A DNA stretch of 64,000 bases from NCBI RefSeq assembly GCF_006496635.1, contig NZ_CP022958.1, forward strand, positions 744,001 through 808,000, in the 5' to 3' direction. The notes beneath the pieces are model-generated. The model was given only the letters and a program-made list of their open reading frames with translations, did no database searches and was not told the origin of the DNA. A program made the position numbers and the translations under genes. Position 1 is the first letter of the stretch. Each line of letters begins with the position of its first letter. This stretch comes from Azoarcus sp. DD4 (GTDB taxonomy: Bacteria; Pseudomonadota; Gammaproteobacteria; Burkholderiales; Rhodocyclaceae). Of the stretch, positions 62,689 through 64,000 are shown piece after piece.

Positions 62689-64000
62689 TCAGAAGAACAG
62701 TCGCAGGATGTGGTTGAGGATGCCGCCGATCAGGAAGGCGGTGGGCATGATCATGGCCAGCATCAGCGCCGCCGTGCGCAGCCCCTGCTCCTTGACGATC
62801 ATCATCACGCTGGCGATGCAGGGCACGAACAGGGTGATGGTCACCATCCCGACCACCGCCTGCACCATGTTGAGTTCGTGGCTCAGCGCGAACAGGCCGG
62901 TCGCGCCGAAGTCGCGCCGCAGGAAGCCCATCACGAAGGCGGCGCTCGCCTCCGGCGGCAGGCCCAGCCAGCCGGTGACCAGCGGTTCGCCGGCCTTGAT
63001 GATCCAGGGCAGCACGCCGAGGCGATCGAGCATGAACATCAGGAAGGTGCCGATCAGGAACAGCGGGATGACCTCGATCAGGTACCACTTCAGCCGCCCG
63101 CCGGTTTTCTTCAGCACGTTGCCGAGCACCGGCAGGCGCATGGGCGGCAGTTCGGTCACGAGCGGGATGCGTCGCCCCTTCACCAGCTTGCCGGCGAGCC
63201 AGCCGGTGAACAGCAGTACGCAGGCGATGCTCACACCCCATATCGTTAGCGCGCCGAGCGACAGGCCGCCGAGCAGGCCGAGCACTACGCCGAGCTGGGC
63301 CGAGCAGGGAATCGCCAGCGCCATCAGGAAGGTGGTGATGAGGCGCTCGCGCGGGGTGTGCAGGATGCGGGTGGTGAGCGTCGCCATGGTGACGCAGCCC
63401 AGGCCGAGCACCATCGGCAGCACCGCGCGGCCGTTCAGGCCGATGGCGGCGAAGCTGCGGTTGGCGATCACCGACAGGCGCGAGAAGTAGCCGGAATCCT
63501 CCAGCACGCCGAAGGCGAGGAAGAAGGTGGTGACGATGGGCAGGATCAGCGCCAGCGCGTAGGTCATGCCCATGGTCCACAGGCCGTACTCGCCCACCAG
63601 CAGGTCGGCGAGCCAGGGGACGGTGATGTGGCGCTGGACGAAGTCGGTGAAGGCCGGGTTGAGCACGCCGCCGAAGAAGTCCTCTTCCAGCAGGCCGACC
63701 AGGGTACCGGCGCCGAAGTCGCCGACGAAGAGATAGACCACGAACAGCACGCCGAACAGCATGGGCCAGCCCCACACCGGATGCACCGCGAGCTGGCCGA
63801 CCAGCAGCGACAGCGTGCGCTCCTTGCCGGCGGCCTGACTGCTGACAGTGCGCGCCAGTGCTTCGGCGGCGCGGCCACGTTCGCGGGCGAGGCGCGCGGC
63901 GAGCGGCTCCTTGCCGGTGGTGGCGACCGCCTTGAGCGTGTCGTGGATGGCGGCGGCGTGAGCGCCGCCGTGTTCGTCCACCCAGCGCGCCACTTCGCTG
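62689..64000 (-). CDS. feoB: FeoB ferrous iron transporter, partial (5' end outside window)
   Basis: C-terminal ~436 residues of FeoB. The membrane domain is visible with two Gate motifs (VLEDSGYFSRLSVIANR and GLGCVTMATLTTR), the LAIPCSAQLGVVLG segment and FVPCIASVMMIVKE. The N-terminal GTPase domain lies beyond base 64000. Feeds iron needed by nitrogenase among other uses. Confidence 0.95.
   Translation of the reverse strand, partial: SEVARWVDEHGGAHAAAIHDTLKAVATTGKEPLAARLARERGRAAEALARTVSSQAAGKERTLSLLVGQLAVHPVWGWPMLFGVLFVVYLFVGDFGAGTLVGLLEEDFFGGVLNPAFTDFVQRHITVPWLADLLVGEYGLWTMGMTYALALILPIVTTFFLAFGVLEDSGYFSRLSVIANRSFAAIGLNGRAVLPMVLGLGCVTMATLTTRILHTPRERLITTFLMALAIPCSAQLGVVLGLLGGLSLGALTIWGVSIACVLLFTGWLAGKLVKGRRIPLVTELPPMRLPVLGNVLKKTGGRLKWYLIEVIPLFLIGTFLMFMLDRLGVLPWIIKAGEPLVTGWLGLPPEASAAFVMGFLRRDFGATGLFALSHELNMVQAVVGMVTITLFVPCIASVMMIVKEQGLRTAALMLAMIMPTAFLIGGILNHILRLFF

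Overview
High-GC betaproteobacterial DNA, most like an Azoarcus/Rhodocyclaceae-type diazotroph. This rests on gene content and order (nifHDK-nifT-ferredoxin-nifY, nifENX with DUF269, DUF683 and ferredoxin III, iscA-nifUSV-cysE-nifWZM, lrv, draT beside nifH) and is an inference, not a database match. Almost all of the window is coding. No insertion sequence, CRISPR array or integrase-type island was seen.

Layout. 1-1537: partial P-type cation ATPase. 1.6-25.1 kb: a large nitrogen-fixation region. It holds draT (minus) divergent from nifH-nifD-nifK-nifT-fdx-nifY-small ORF (plus); a chemoreceptor gene with its own flagellar-type (sigma-28) promoter; then minus-strand units iscA-nifU-nifS-nifV-cysE-TPR-like ORF-nifW-nifZ-nifM, nifE-nifN-nifX-rseC-like-DUF269-DUF683-fdxB-131 aa ORF, and lrv-336 aa ORF. 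Each of the four nif transcription units starts with a readable sigma-54 -24/-12 element, preceded by one or two TGT-N10-ACA NifA sites, so the region reads as one NifA/RpoN regulon. nifB, nifA, nifL, nifQ, draG and rnf are not in the window.

25.4-33.1 kb: a large Cache/GAF/PAS/GGDEF/EAL protein, a run of small envelope genes (glycine-zipper, proline-rich and BON lipoproteins, MlaC, EF-hand protein), and a CHASE3 histidine kinase convergent with two response regulators. 33.2-43.2 kb: tRNA-Lys(CTT), ruvC, ybjQ-like, transporters, yebC, a HerA-like ATPase and a LysR regulator.

43.3-50.7 kb: methyl-cycle genes. ahcY-tlyA-metF lies behind a recognisable S-adenosylhomocysteine (SAH) riboswitch. 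metK has a ~170 nt leader with an intrinsic-terminator-like hairpin just before the gene. Two tandem lipid A-type acyltransferases are divergent from metK. 50.9-64.0 kb: dapF-DUF484-xerC, rlmI, a PEP-CTERM surface protein, ruvAB (separate from ruvC), azlCD, a divergent MFS/XRE-regulator pair around a perfect palindrome, and feoA with a partial feoB.

How it fits together: NifUS and IscA supply Fe-S clusters, NifV makes homocitrate, and CysE probably supplies O-acetylserine for the cysteine that NifS consumes. NifEN, NifX and NifY handle FeMo-co precursors, NifM matures NifH, NifW and NifZ help NifDK maturation, the ferredoxins supply electrons, and DraT can switch NifH off.
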